A stretch of 64,000 nt of DNA from assembly GCF_017753665.1 (NCBI RefSeq), contig NZ_CP072524.1:992001-1056000 (forward strand). The letters run 5' to 3'. Of the stretch, positions 25,121-34,357 are shown in pieces. The notes beneath the pieces are model-generated. The model worked only from the letters and a program-made list of their open reading frames with translations, was not told the DNA's origin and ran no database searches. The stretch comes from Neisseria sicca (GTDB lineage Bacteria > Pseudomonadota > Gammaproteobacteria > Burkholderiales > Neisseriaceae). The position numbers were made by a program, and so were the translations under genes. The stretch's first letter is position 1. Every line of letters begins with the position of its first letter.

Positions 25121-25500
25121 AACTGCCTTTGAATAAGTTTACCTTGTTAGCAGCGGCTTGGTTTGCAGCAAGTATTTACGCATTACTTTTCAAAGAGTCC
25201 GGCAATGCTCCCCCTCCCTTCCCCAATTTCGACAAGGTTGCTCATTTCATTACATTCTTTGCACAAATATGGTTAATAGCCAAAATCTTTTTATCCGAGC
25301 AAAAACGCGTACCTTATAAAAAACTATTGATATTCGCCTTATTGTTTGCCTTCTTTAGCGAATGGGCTCAAGCAACGTTTACAACAACAAGGGAAGGTTC
25401 ACTTGGAGACGGAATAGCGGATATGCTTGGCACGATGGCTGCCTTATGGTTTGCCAAAAAGGTAGAGAATGCGAAATTACAGAATCAAAAGCCTATCTGA
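25117..25500 (+). CDS. VanZ-like membrane protein
   Basis: This 127-residue protein has about four hydrophobic segments and the VanZ pattern: NFDKVAHFITFFAQIWL, then FFSEWAQATFTTTREGSLGDGIADMLG, with the Glu-Trp-Ala-Gln and Asp residues that are conserved in the family. VanZ proteins are small inner-membrane proteins of unclear function, some linked to glycopeptide resistance. It overlaps the upstream gene by four bases and ends the pth unit. Confidence 0.75.
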   Translation: MKLPLNKFTLLAAAWFAASIYALLFKESGNAPPPFPNFDKVAHFITFFAQIWLIAKIFLSEQKRVPYKKLLIFALLFAFFSEWAQATFTTTREGSLGDGIADMLGTMAALWFAKKVENAKLQNQKPI

Positions 25501-25544
25501 TGCCATATTCGAATACTGAAAACTTCTTAGGCAGTCTATAAAAT

Positions 25545-25578
25545 AAAAAACCGATTCCCCATATGGAATCGGTTTTTT
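25545..25578. terminator. Bidirectional terminator between the VanZ-like gene and hupB
   Basis: AAAAAACCGATTCC pairs perfectly with GGAATCGGTTTTTT around a six-base loop. A and T runs on both sides make it usable by the converging genes. It contains no DUS. Confidence 0.9.
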
Positions 25579-25589
25579 ACAAGGGAAAA

Positions 25590-25859
25590 TTACAGAGCAT
25601 CTTTCAATGCTTTACCGGCACGGAATTTAGGAGTTTTAGCAGCAGCGATGGTCAGAGGCTCGCCAGTTTTAGGGTTACGGCCTTGACGCTCTGCGCGCTC
25701 ACCAACGTAGAAAGTACCGAAACCGACCAGAGTGACGGTGTCGCCTTTTTTCAGAGCGTTGGTTACAGCATTAGTAGTGGCATCCAGAGCTTTTTGAGCG
25801 GCAGCTTTAGAAATACCGGCTTCTTGAGCAATTGCTTCGATCAATTCAGACTTATTCAC
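25590..25859 (-). CDS. hupB: DNA-binding protein HU
   Basis: This 89-residue histone-like protein starts MNKSELIEAIAQEAGISK and has the DNA-binding arm GRNPKTGEPLTIAAAKTPKF with the intercalating Pro. As in other proteobacteria it lies directly downstream of lon. The start follows AAGGGACTGATT on the minus strand. Confidence 0.96.
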   Translation of the reverse strand: MNKSELIEAIAQEAGISKAAAQKALDATTNAVTNALKKGDTVTLVGFGTFYVGERAERQGRNPKTGEPLTIAAAKTPKFRAGKALKDAL

Positions 25860-26043
25860 AATCAGTCCCTTCCTATCGTTGAAAATAATGAAATGCCCGA
25901 ATACTCGGGGCTTCGTACTTTTAAGTACCTTTGCGCTTTATAGCAATTCTGAAAATACTGTGTCAAGCAAAAAATGCGGAATTGCCCTATTTTACAGGCT
26001 TCCACGGCAAACCCGCATCTTTTGCAACACATTTTTTACAAAA

Positions 26044-28506
26044 TCAGTGTTTGGTCGCTTTTGCCCTTGACTTAGGCTTTGCGGCTTCAACTTGCGTTTC
26101 TTCGGTACTTAAAGGCGCAACCCAAGGTGTCGGCTGACTTTCCAAGCCCAAAGTGAGGACTTCATCTATCCATTTGACCGGATGGATGGTCAGACCGGTT
26201 TTCACATTTTCAGGGATTTCTTCCAAGTCTTTGACGTTGTCTTTCGGAATCAGGACATGCTTGATACCGCCGCGCAGGGCTGCCAACAGTTTTTCCTTCA
26301 ATCCGCCGATTGGCAAGACTTCGCCGCGCAGAGTGATTTCGCCCGTCATCGCCACATCGGCGCGCACCGGAATTTTGGTAAAGGCAGACACCATCGCCAA
26401 GGTCATGGCGATACCTGCGCTCGGACCATCTTTCGGCGTCGCACCTTCGGGAACGTGAACATGGATGTCTTTTTTCTCGTAAAAATCAGGAGCCAAACCC
26501 ACTGATTCTGCACGGGAACGGACAACAGACCATGCTGCGGAGACAGATTCCTTCATCACATCGCCCAACTGGCCGGTACACTGAATCACGCCTTTACCTG
26601 GCAATGCCACAGCCTCGACGGTCAGCAATTCGCCGCCGACTTCCGTCCACGCCAAACCGGTAACCTGTCCGATGCGGTTTTCACTTTCGGCAACGCCGTA
26701 ATCGAAACGGCGCACGCCCAAATAGTCATGCAGGTTTTTCTCATTGACTTTAACCGCCTTAGGCTTGGCTTTGCTGGTTTTCTTGGTTCCAGACGACCTC
26801 TTCTTATCTTCGTTCAAGGTAATCTGCATCACCACCTTACGACAGATTTTGGCAATCTCGCGATCGAGCGAACGCACACCGGCTTCACGGGTGTAATAAC
26901 GGATAATATCGCGCACCGCGCTTTCTTCGACCACCAATTCGCCTTCTTTCACGCCGTTGCGTTTCATTTGTTTCGGCACGAGATACTGCATGGCGATATT
27001 GATTTTTTCGTCTTCGGTATAGCCGGACAAACGGATGATTTCCATGCGGTCGAGCAACGGGGTCGGGATATTCAGACTATTAGATGTGGCGATAAACATC
27101 ACATCGCTCAAGTCATAATCCACTTCCGCATAATGATCGGCAAACTTGTTGTTTTGCTCAGGATCGAGCACCTCAAGCAACGCGCTGGCAGGATCGCCTC
27201 GGAAGTCGCTGCCCAATTTGTCGATTTCGTCGAGCAGGAATAGTGGATTCTTCACGCCCGCTTTAGCCATGTTTTGTAGGATTTTGCCGGGCATAGAACC
27301 GATATAGGTGCGGCGGTGTCCGCGGATTTCGCTTTCGTCGCGCACGCCGCCTAAAGCCATGCGAACATATTGGCGGCCTGTTGCTTTGGCGATGGACTCG
27401 CCCAATGAGGTTTTACCCACACCTGGAGGACCAACCAAACACAGAATCGGACCTTTCAGCTTGTCCATACGTTTTTGGACGGCGAGGTATTCCAAAATCC
27501 GCTCTTTGACTTTTTCCAAGCCGTAATGGTCAGCGTTCAACACCAAATCGGCTTTAGCAATGTCTTTGCTGACACGGGATTTTTTCTTCCAAGGCAGTTC
27601 GAGCAAAGTATCGATGTAGTTGCGCACGACAGTAGATTCCGCAGACATAGGCGGCATCATTTTGAGCTTTTTCAATTCGGACAGGCATTTTTCCTCAGCT
27701 TCTTTGGTCATGCCTGCTTCTTTGATTTTTGCTTCCAACGCATCCAGTTCGCCACGTTCGTCTTCTTCGCCCAATTCTTTCTGAATCGCTTTCACTTGCT
27801 CGTTCAGATAATACTCGCGCTGGGATTTTTCCATCTGGCGTTTGACGCGGCCGCGGATGCGTTTTTCAACTTGCATGATGTCCAGCTCGGATTCCAACTG
27901 TGCAAGCAGAAACTCCATACGGCCGATAATGCCAAAGGTTTCCAAAATCTGTTGGCGCTGCTCCAGTTTCAACTGCAAATGCGCAGCGATGGTGTCCACC
28001 AAACGGCTGTTATCATCGATACCGTTGATGGTATTGATGATTTCGGCAGGGATTTTTTTATTTAACTTGGCGTATTGGTCAAACTGGGTAAGCAGCGTGC
28101 GACGAATCGCTTCGATATCGGGATTGTCCGCATCCGCATACTCATCGACAGCTTCGACATGGGACAGGAACAACCCGCCGCTCTCTTCAATGGTCAATAC
28201 TCTGCCGCGCCGGATACCTTCGACCAACACTTTCACCGTGCCATCAGGCAGCTTCAACACCTGCAAAACCTGCGCGACCGTACCCGTACGGTGCAAATCG
28301 GACGCCGTCGGATCTTCGGTGTTCGGGTCGATTTGCGCCAGCAAAAACACCGGATCGTCATTCGCCATTGCCGCTTCCAATGCTGCAATGGATTTCGGGC
28401 GGCCTACAAACAGCGGCAACACCATATGCGGATAAACGACGACATCGCGTAAAGGCAGGGTTGCCAGTGCGCTGTATTCCTCAAAATGTTTTTCTTTTGT
28501 CGGCAT
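26044..28506 (-). CDS. lon: ATP-dependent protease La (Lon)
   Basis: This 820-residue protease has the LAN substrate domain (LPLRDVVVYPHMVLPLFVGR), a coiled-coil region, the AAA+ module with Walker A GPPGVGKTSL and Walker B LFLLDEIDKLG, and a proteolytic domain with catalytic Ser in PKDGPSAGIAM and Lys further on. A lysine-rich insert (KKTSKAKPKAVK) lies before the protease domain and a basic tail (KPKSRAKATKH) ends the protein. It degrades misfolded and regulatory proteins. A DUS-like segment at about 26790-26802 lies at the insert (RSSGTKK). Confidence 0.96.
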   Translation of the reverse strand: MPTKEKHFEEYSALATLPLRDVVVYPHMVLPLFVGRPKSIAALEAAMANDDPVFLLAQIDPNTEDPTASDLHRTGTVAQVLQVLKLPDGTVKVLVEGIRRGRVLTIEESGGLFLSHVEAVDEYADADNPDIEAIRRTLLTQFDQYAKLNKKIPAEIINTINGIDDNSRLVDTIAAHLQLKLEQRQQILETFGIIGRMEFLLAQLESELDIMQVEKRIRGRVKRQMEKSQREYYLNEQVKAIQKELGEEDERGELDALEAKIKEAGMTKEAEEKCLSELKKLKMMPPMSAESTVVRNYIDTLLELPWKKKSRVSKDIAKADLVLNADHYGLEKVKERILEYLAVQKRMDKLKGPILCLVGPPGVGKTSLGESIAKATGRQYVRMALGGVRDESEIRGHRRTYIGSMPGKILQNMAKAGVKNPLFLLDEIDKLGSDFRGDPASALLEVLDPEQNNKFADHYAEVDYDLSDVMFIATSNSLNIPTPLLDRMEIIRLSGYTEDEKINIAMQYLVPKQMKRNGVKEGELVVEESAVRDIIRYYTREAGVRSLDREIAKICRKVVMQITLNEDKKRSSGTKKTSKAKPKAVKVNEKNLHDYLGVRRFDYGVAESENRIGQVTGLAWTEVGGELLTVEAVALPGKGVIQCTGQLGDVMKESVSAAWSVVRSRAESVGLAPDFYEKKDIHVHVPEGATPKDGPSAGIAMTLAMVSAFTKIPVRADVAMTGEITLRGEVLPIGGLKEKLLAALRGGIKHVLIPKDNVKDLEEIPENVKTGLTIHPVKWIDEVLTLGLESQPTPWVAPLSTEETQVEAAKPKSRAKATKH

Positions 28507-28639
28507 ATTGTTCTCTACTTGGTAATAAATTCGGAGTGTGGCTTAAATTGGGATGGAAAAGCGTATTTCAAGACTTGAAAAAGCCGATGTACGCTTCTAT
28601 TTTTATCGACAACTTTTTGCGATAAAATACACGCCATTC

Positions 28640-28679
28640 GAGGTCGTCTGAAAGGCTGGAAAACTTTCAGACGACCTCT
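28640..28679. terminator. DUS hairpin in the lon-ybeD gap
   Basis: GAGGTCGTCTGAAAG pairs with CTTTCAGACGACCTC. It lies just ahead of the ybeD-lipB-lipA unit, between divergent genes, so here it is not at a gene end. Confidence 0.5.
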
Positions 28680-28706
28680 CGGCATACAGCACATCAGGAG
28701 TCAGCC

Positions 28707-28973
28707 ATGACCGACCAAACCTCACTAATCGAATTCCCCTGCCAATTCCCCATCAAAGTCATGGGCAACGCGCATCCCGAATTTGAAAAAAACATCTTGG
28801 AAACCGTCCGCCAACACGCGCCCGATACTGAACCTCACCACATCACCACCCGCCAGAGCAGCAAGGGCAACTATACCGGCGCGACTATCAAAGTAAACGT
28901 CGAAAGCAAAGAGCAATTAGACAAAATCTACCGCGCCCTGACCGATCACGAAATGGTGAAAGTAGTGTACTGA
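28707..28973 (+). CDS. ybeD: YbeD/DUF493 family protein
   Basis: This 88-residue protein has FPCQFPIKVMGNAHPEFE and RQSSKGNYTGATIKVNVES, the DUF493 pattern, with an ACT-like fold known from the E. coli structure. It sits next to lipB in many proteobacteria and is thought to influence lipoate metabolism, though its role is not proven. It starts after CATCAGGAGTCAGCC and is separated from lipB by one base. Confidence 0.9.
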   Translation: MTDQTSLIEFPCQFPIKVMGNAHPEFEKNILETVRQHAPDTEPHHITTRQSSKGNYTGATIKVNVESKEQLDKIYRALTDHEMVKVVY

Positions 28974-28974
28974 T

Positions 28975-29592
28975 ATGAAAATCGTGCATAAAGGCATGGT
29001 CGAGTACCAGCCGACTTTCGAAGCCATGAAAGTGTTCAACGCAGCCCGCGACGAACATACCGAAGACGAATTATGGGTGGTTGAGCATCCGCCCGTCTTC
29101 ACGCAAGGCTTGGCGGGCAAACCGGAGCATCTCCTGATTCGCGACGACATACCCGTCGTCCAAATTGACCGAGGCGGACAAATCACCTACCACGGTCCCG
29201 GCCAGTTGGTCATCTACACCATGATCAACTTCAAACGCCGCAAAACCAGCGTCCGCAACATCGTTTCCGCACTTGAAAACAGCATCATCGCCACGTTGGC
29301 GGAATACGGCATCGAAGCGGCGGCAGACCCGAAACGTCCCGGCGTTTATGTCGGCGAGCGTAAAATCGCCTCACTCGGCTTGCGTATCAAAGACGGTTCC
29401 GTCTATCACGGTCTGGCATTAAACGTAAACATGGACTTAAGCCCGTTTACCCACATCAATCCCTGCGGCTATGCCGGCATGGAAATGACGCAAATCGCGG
29501 ATTTTGTCCAACCCTGCCCCACCTTGGACGAGGTTGCACAAAAACTGACCGCACACCTCGAGACACAACTCACACCGAAAGCGAACAATTAA
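28975..29592 (+). CDS. lipB: Octanoyl-(acyl-carrier-protein) transferase LipB
   Basis: This 205-residue enzyme has RGGQITYHGPGQLVIYTM, the substrate Lys in GERKIASLGLRI and the nucleophilic Cys in HINPCGYAGMEM. It moves octanoate from ACP to lipoyl domains, which LipA then sulfurates. Its stop overlaps the lipA ATG by one base. Confidence 0.96.
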   Translation: MKIVHKGMVEYQPTFEAMKVFNAARDEHTEDELWVVEHPPVFTQGLAGKPEHLLIRDDIPVVQIDRGGQITYHGPGQLVIYTMINFKRRKTSVRNIVSALENSIIATLAEYGIEAAADPKRPGVYVGERKIASLGLRIKDGSVYHGLALNVNMDLSPFTHINPCGYAGMEMTQIADFVQPCPTLDEVAQKLTAHLETQLTPKANN

Positions 29593-30578
29593 TGAGCGAA
29601 ATCAAAGTTGACGATCCCAAACGCGGCGTCAAACTCAAAGGCGCGGACAAAACCGCCCGCATCCCTATCAAAGTCGTCCCCCTTCAGGAAAAACTGAAAA
29701 AGCCCGAATGGATACGTGCCAAACTGCCGTCACGCAAATTCTTTGAAATCAAAGACATTTTGCGTGAGCAAAAAATGCACACCGTTTGTGAAGAAGCCTC
29801 CTGCCCGAATATCGGCGAATGTTTCAGCAAAGGCACAGCAACCTTCATGATTATGGGCGACATTTGTACCCGCCGCTGCCCGTTCTGCGACGTGGGACAC
29901 GGCCGCCCGAATATGCTTGACCCCGACGAACCGAAAAACCTCGCAGAATCCGTCAAGGCTATGAACCTGCGTTACGTCGTCATCACCTCCGTTGACCGCG
30001 ACGACCTGCGCGACGGCGGCGCACAGCATTTCGCCGACTGCATCAAAGCCATCCGCGAAACCAGTCCGAACACCAAAATCGAAATTCTCGTTCCCGACTT
30101 CCGCGGCCGCTTGGACATCGCACTGAAAATCCTTGCCGAAACCCCGCCCGACGTGATGAACCACAATTTGGAAACCCATCCGAGCCTGTATAAAAAAGCC
30201 CGTCCGGGTGCCAACTATCAGCACTCCCTCGACCTGTTGCGCCGCTACAAAGAAATGATGCCGCACATCCCGACCAAATCCGGCATCATGGTCGGCTTGG
30301 GCGAAACAGACGAAGACGTGCGCGAAATCATGCGCGATATGCGGGCGCACAATATCGAGATGATTACCATCGGCCAGTACCTCCAGCCTTCAGACGGACA
30401 CTTGCCTGTCTTGCGCTATGTCACGCCCGACCAGTTCAAAATCTTTGAAAAAGAAGCATACGAACTGGGCTTCACCAACGCCGCCATCGGCGCCATGGTC
30501 CGCTCAAGCTACCATGCCGACGAGCAGGCTGCCGAAGCATTGCGCGAAAGTCATGGCGGCGGTTGCGGTCATCATTAA
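29592..30578 (+). CDS. lipA: Lipoyl synthase LipA
   Basis: This 328-residue radical-SAM enzyme binds two [4Fe-4S] clusters. The auxiliary one uses Cys66, Cys71 and Cys77; the SAM one uses Cys92, Cys96 and Cys99 in CTRRCPFC. The conserved C-terminal Arg-Ser-Ser-Tyr motif is in VRSSYHADEQ. It ends in a His/Gly-rich tail (HGGGCGHH). It depends on Fe-S assembly genes found elsewhere in this window. Confidence 0.96.
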   Translation: MSEIKVDDPKRGVKLKGADKTARIPIKVVPLQEKLKKPEWIRAKLPSRKFFEIKDILREQKMHTVCEEASCPNIGECFSKGTATFMIMGDICTRRCPFCDVGHGRPNMLDPDEPKNLAESVKAMNLRYVVITSVDRDDLRDGGAQHFADCIKAIRETSPNTKIEILVPDFRGRLDIALKILAETPPDVMNHNLETHPSLYKKARPGANYQHSLDLLRRYKEMMPHIPTKSGIMVGLGETDEDVREIMRDMRAHNIEMITIGQYLQPSDGHLPVLRYVTPDQFKIFEKEAYELGFTNAAIGAMVRSSYHADEQAAEALRESHGGGCGHH

Positions 30579-30599
30579 TAACCGTCACTAATCAAAAAG

Positions 30600-30635
30600 A
30601 AAAAGGTCGTCTGAAATCGGTTTTCAGACGACCTC
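30600..30635. terminator. DUS hairpin after lipA
   Basis: AAAAGGTCGTCTGAAA and TTTCAGACGACCT form the stem with a short ATCGG-type loop. Confidence 0.75.
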
Positions 30636-30734
30636 GCAATTTACACACTTTGAATTCAAAAGCGGCCTCATTGCAAAAATCAACTAAATCGCCCCTTAGT
30701 CCCTCTCGTTGGTTTTTAGACGACCCTAAAGCCT

Positions 30735-31271
30735 ATGAACATCTCTCAACTCCCACTTTGGCAGACTCCCGAACAAGTCTGCGACATCTTACTTGCGCTG
30801 CCGGAAAAACAGCGCAACCGTGCCTTGTACGAACTCGTTTCCCTTTTTGATTATGAAAACCCACAAGGTCGGACGGAAGCTGAAAGTCAGCTTGCCACCT
30901 TGCGCCTGCTGTGGTATGACCCGCGTTTTCAAGGTTTGGAAAACATCAAACATTGGCTGCGCGATGTACTTGCTTTGGACGAAGTAAATGATTTATGGCT
31001 TGCGTTGCAGGGTGAAATCGAAACGCTGTTGGAAACGCTCCATCCTGAAACCTGCCGCACTTACGGGGAATACGGTGGTATGTTCAAAAGCGTGCAAACG
31101 CTCGAACCTTTTGTCGCACGAATGTTCGAGCGCGATACCGAAGCCTCGCGCAGAATGGCTTGGGACTGTTTGTATTGGAACAAAGAGCTCTGCCGTTTAC
31201 GTCCCGATTGGGATGAATGGTTGAAAGAAGAAACCCGAAATCTGCATAAAAAATACGGAGAAAACAAATAA
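30735..31271 (+). CDS. Unrecognised 178-residue soluble protein
   Basis: I do not recognise this protein. It is rich in Trp, Leu and Glu, largely helical, and contains LPLWQTPEQVCDILLALPEK at the N-terminus and AWDCLYWNKELCRLRPDWDEW near the end. No signal peptide or membrane helix. Upstream, a partial DUS-like GGTTTTTAGACGACC at 30711-30725 precedes the start. It is not linked to lipA by overlap. The next 370 bases hold repeats only. Confidence 0.65.
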   Translation: MNISQLPLWQTPEQVCDILLALPEKQRNRALYELVSLFDYENPQGRTEAESQLATLRLLWYDPRFQGLENIKHWLRDVLALDEVNDLWLALQGEIETLLETLHPETCRTYGEYGGMFKSVQTLEPFVARMFERDTEASRRMAWDCLYWNKELCRLRPDWDEWLKEETRNLHKKYGENK

Positions 31272-31360
31272 CGGTCTCAGTTGAGTTAGTCTGATTGGCG
31301 GGCTTTCTGATTGAAAAACAAATCTGACCGTTTTGGCTCGCCCACATGGGAGAACAAACG

Positions 31361-31541
31361 GAGACCTTTGCAATAACATAGGTTACTAAAATTTTATGCT
31401 CAATCTCATTTTCAAAATTCAAAACCTTTCTGATTTTTCCTACTTTTTGCTCAATATTAGGAAGGTTTTAGTCAATTGAAATTTTTTTGGCGCATTTTTA
31501 TGCGTCAAATTTCGTTAACAGACTATTTTTGCAAAGGTCTC
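31361..31541. mobile_element. 181-bp AT-rich miniature insertion with terminal repeats
   Basis: The segment begins GAGACCTTTGCAA and ends TTGCAAAGGTCTC, a perfect 13-bp terminal inverted repeat. It is flanked on both sides by AAACG (31356-31360 and 31542-31546), a 5-bp direct repeat as left by transposition. The interior is AT-rich with no reading frame. Its size and composition resemble the 183-bp AT-rich repeat (ATR) described in N. meningitidis, and the ends resemble IS1106-type (IS5 family) tips; both comparisons are from memory. Confidence 0.75.
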
Positions 31542-31578
31542 AAACGGAGAGTTTGTACAAGAACGAATAGCAAACAAT

Positions 31579-31617
31579 AAAAAGGTCGTCTGAAAATTTT
31601 CAGACGACCTTTTTTCA
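31579..31617. terminator. DUS hairpin downstream of typA
   Basis: AAAAAGGTCGTCTGAAAA runs directly into TTTTCAGACGACCTTTTTT with no spare loop bases. It closes the minus-strand typA gene. Confidence 0.8.
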
Positions 31618-31639
31618 TCTCATCAACAGCTTAGTTGAA

Positions 31640-33451
31640 TCAATCCAGCTTTTTAAAATGGCGGCGGCGTTCCAGTTCACTCAGATAACGTTTGCGCAGG
31701 CGAATGGATTGCGGCGTGATTTCAACGAGTTCGTCATCGTCGATAAACTCGACCGCGCCTTCCAGCGTCAGCTTGATCGGCGTGGTCAGGCGTACGGCTT
31801 CGTCGGTACCGCTGGCGCGGATGTTGGTGAGTTTTTTACCTTTGAGCGGGTTGACCACCAAATCGTTGTCGCGGCTGTGAATACCGATAATCATGCCTTC
31901 GTAGATTTTGTCGTTGGGCGACACGAACATACGGCCGCGGTCTTCCAGATTCCATAAGGCATAAGCGACGGCTTCGCCTTGCTCTTGGGAAACCAGTACG
32001 CCGTTGTGGCGGCCGGGCATATCGGGTTTCACTGGCGCGTAGTCGTCGAATACGTGGCTCATCAGGCCGACACCGCGCGTCAGGGTCATGAATTCGCCTT
32101 GGAAACCGATCAAACCGCGCGCGGGAATATGGTATTCGAGGCGGGTACGGCCGTTGCCGTCGCTTTCCATATTGGTCAGTTCGCCACGGCGGCGGCCGAG
32201 TTCTTCCATTACCGCGCCTTGGTTGTCGTCGGGCACGTCCACAGTCAGGTTTTCATAAGGTTCGCATTTTTGACCGTCGATGTCGCGGTACACGACGCGC
32301 GGCTTGCCGACTGCCAGTTCAAAACCTTCGCGGCGCATGTTTTCCAACAAAATGGTTAAGTGCAATTCGCCGCGGCCGGAAACGCGGAAGACGTCGGCAT
32401 CGGCTGTATCTTCAACACGCAGGGCAACGTTGGTCAGCAATTCTTTTTGCAGGCGGTCGCGGATTTGGCGGGAAGTTACGAATTTGCCTTCAGTACCGGC
32501 CAGAGGGGAAGTGTTGACCATAAAGTCCATCGTCAGCGTCGGTTCGTCTACGCTCAACATCGGCAAGCCTTTGGGATTGTCTTTGTCGGTAATGGTTACA
32601 CCGATACCGATGTCTTCAATGCCGGAAATAATCACGATGTCGCCGGCTTCGGCTTCTTCAAGCGGTACGCGTTCCAAACCTTTGAAACCCAAAAGCTGGT
32701 TGATGCGGCCTTGGGCGATTTGCTGATCGTGATTCATCACAGCAACGACTTGGCCGGGTTTGATGCGGCCGTTCAGGATGCGGCCGATACCGAGGCGACC
32801 GGTGTAGTTGTCGTAGTCCAGTTGGGAAATTTGCAGTTGCAGCGTTTCGTCCGCGCTGCCGCTTGGTGCAGGTGTGTGTTTCAAAATGGTCTCGAACAGA
32901 GGGCGCATGTCGCTGCTCTCGTCGGTTTCTTCCAATTTGGCAAAGCCGGACAGGCCGGAAGCATAGACGATAGGGAAGTCCAATTGTTCGTCTGTTGCAC
33001 CTAAGTTGTCGAACAATTCGAATGTTTGGTCGATAACCCAGCTTGGACGGGCAGACGGTTTGTCGATTTTGTTGATAACAACGATAGGTTTCAGACCCAA
33101 AGCCAAGGCTTTTTTGGTCACGAAACGGGTTTGCGGCATAGGGCCTTCTTGTGCGTCAACCAACAGTACGACGCAGTCAACCATGCCCAATACACGTTCC
33201 ACTTCGCCACCAAAATCGGCGTGTCCCGGGGTATCTACGATGTTGATGTGGTAGCCTTCGTATTCGATGGCGGTATTTTTAGCAAGAATGGTAATGCCGC
33301 GTTCTTTTTCAAGATCGTTGCTGTCCATGACACGTTCTTCGACTTGCTGGTTGGAACGGAATGTACCGGACTGACGCAGCAATTGGTCAACTAATGTGGT
33401 TTTGCCATGGTCGACGTGGGCGATGATGGCAATATTGCGGATTTGTTTCAT
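31640..33451 (-). CDS. typA: Ribosome-associated GTPase TypA/BipA
   Basis: This 603-residue translational GTPase has G1 AHVDHGKTTL at residues 11-20, G3 DTPGHADFGGEVER, G4 NKIDKPSARP, then EF-G-like domains III and V and the BipA-specific C-terminal domain (LTRGVGLMSHVFDDYAP). It acts in 50S subunit assembly at low temperature and in stress responses. The promoter at 33500 on the minus strand faces away from bfrA. Confidence 0.96.
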   Translation of the reverse strand: MKQIRNIAIIAHVDHGKTTLVDQLLRQSGTFRSNQQVEERVMDSNDLEKERGITILAKNTAIEYEGYHINIVDTPGHADFGGEVERVLGMVDCVVLLVDAQEGPMPQTRFVTKKALALGLKPIVVINKIDKPSARPSWVIDQTFELFDNLGATDEQLDFPIVYASGLSGFAKLEETDESSDMRPLFETILKHTPAPSGSADETLQLQISQLDYDNYTGRLGIGRILNGRIKPGQVVAVMNHDQQIAQGRINQLLGFKGLERVPLEEAEAGDIVIISGIEDIGIGVTITDKDNPKGLPMLSVDEPTLTMDFMVNTSPLAGTEGKFVTSRQIRDRLQKELLTNVALRVEDTADADVFRVSGRGELHLTILLENMRREGFELAVGKPRVVYRDIDGQKCEPYENLTVDVPDDNQGAVMEELGRRRGELTNMESDGNGRTRLEYHIPARGLIGFQGEFMTLTRGVGLMSHVFDDYAPVKPDMPGRHNGVLVSQEQGEAVAYALWNLEDRGRMFVSPNDKIYEGMIIGIHSRDNDLVVNPLKGKKLTNIRASGTDEAVRLTTPIKLTLEGAVEFIDDDELVEITPQSIRLRKRYLSELERRRHFKKLD

Positions 33452-33499
33452 GATAATTTATAAGGTTTAGCTGGTTGCTTAAAAAAAAGATAACTGGCG

Positions 33500-33508
33500 A
33501 TTATAGCA
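33500..33508 (-). promoter_or_regulatory. Extended -10 promoter element of typA
   Basis: The minus strand reads TGCTATAAT, a perfect extended -10 (TGnTATAAT), about 50 bases upstream of the typA ATG. No good -35 is seen, as expected for this class. Confidence 0.45.
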
Positions 33509-33770
33509 CGATTCGCAAGTGATGACGGAATGGGTGATTCAAAAAAATCAGGCAAAAGCAGTTGAGAATAATTCATAATTAAATTTGATTGATTTTGCCA
33601 GATTATTTGCTTTTATTTATGGTTAACGAATGTAAATGTTTTTGAATAATGTAATGGATTCTTAATACCAATGTCAAAAAATTGTTATTAAAAACAGGTG
33701 GTTAATTTTTCAGACGGCCTTTTAGGCGGGTTAAATTTTTTGATAATTGTTTGTATTTTAAATAGAAAAT

Positions 33771-33799
33771 TTGTCAAAAGTGCTACTTGTGCATACAAT
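33771..33799 (+). promoter_or_regulatory. Sigma-70 promoter of bfrA
   Basis: TTGTCA (33771-33776) and TACAAT (33794-33799) are separated by exactly 17 bases, about 72 bases upstream of the bfrA start. The DNA from 33452 to 33770 is AT-rich, holds a single AG-type DUS near 33712 and no gene. Confidence 0.55.
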
Positions 33800-33870
33800 T
33801 ACCTCATTCCCTAACAACACACGAATCTTCATTTCGTGATTATCAACTTTTAAAAGAAAGAGAAAGAATT

Positions 33871-34335
33871 ATGCAAGGCAACCAAGCAGTTATTGATTAC
33901 ATGAACGAATTATTGTCTGGCGAGTTGGCTGCTCGCGACCAATATTTTATCCACTCTCGCCTGTACTCTGAATGGGGTTACACCAAACTGTTCGAACGTT
34001 TGAACCACGAGATGGAAGAAGAAACCACTCACGCCGAAGACTTCATCCGTCGTATCCTGATGTTGGGCGGTACTCCTAAAATGACCCGTGCCGAACTGAA
34101 CATCGGTACCGACGTGGTTTCCTGCCTGAAAGCGGACTTGAACACCGAATACGAAGTGCGCGATGCATTGAAAAAAGGCATCAAACTGTGCGAAGAAGCA
34201 CAAGACTACGTTACCCGTGATTTGATGATTGCCCAGTTGAAAGACACTGAAGAAGATCACGCGCACTGGCTGGAACAACAACTGCGCCTGATCGAACTCG
34301 TCGGCGAAGGCAACTACTACCAAAGCCAACTGTAA
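33871..34335 (+). CDS. bfrA: Bacterioferritin subunit with ferroxidase site but no haem ligand
   Basis: This 154-residue ferritin keeps the di-iron ligands Glu18, Glu51, His54, Glu93, Glu127 and His130 (Bfr numbering), but the haem-ligating Met52 is Thr in EEETTHAED. It should therefore oxidise Fe(II) but not bind haem at the dimer interface. Start at 33871 follows AAAGAGAAAGAATT; the frame is open to 33787 without similarity. The bfrB partner lies 22 bases downstream. Family knowledge: 24-mer shells store iron, and mixed shells form where two types exist. Confidence 0.93.
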   Translation: MQGNQAVIDYMNELLSGELAARDQYFIHSRLYSEWGYTKLFERLNHEMEEETTHAEDFIRRILMLGGTPKMTRAELNIGTDVVSCLKADLNTEYEVRDALKKGIKLCEEAQDYVTRDLMIAQLKDTEEDHAHWLEQQLRLIELVGEGNYYQSQL

Positions 34336-34357
34336 TTAAGCGTATAAGGAGCTGAAA

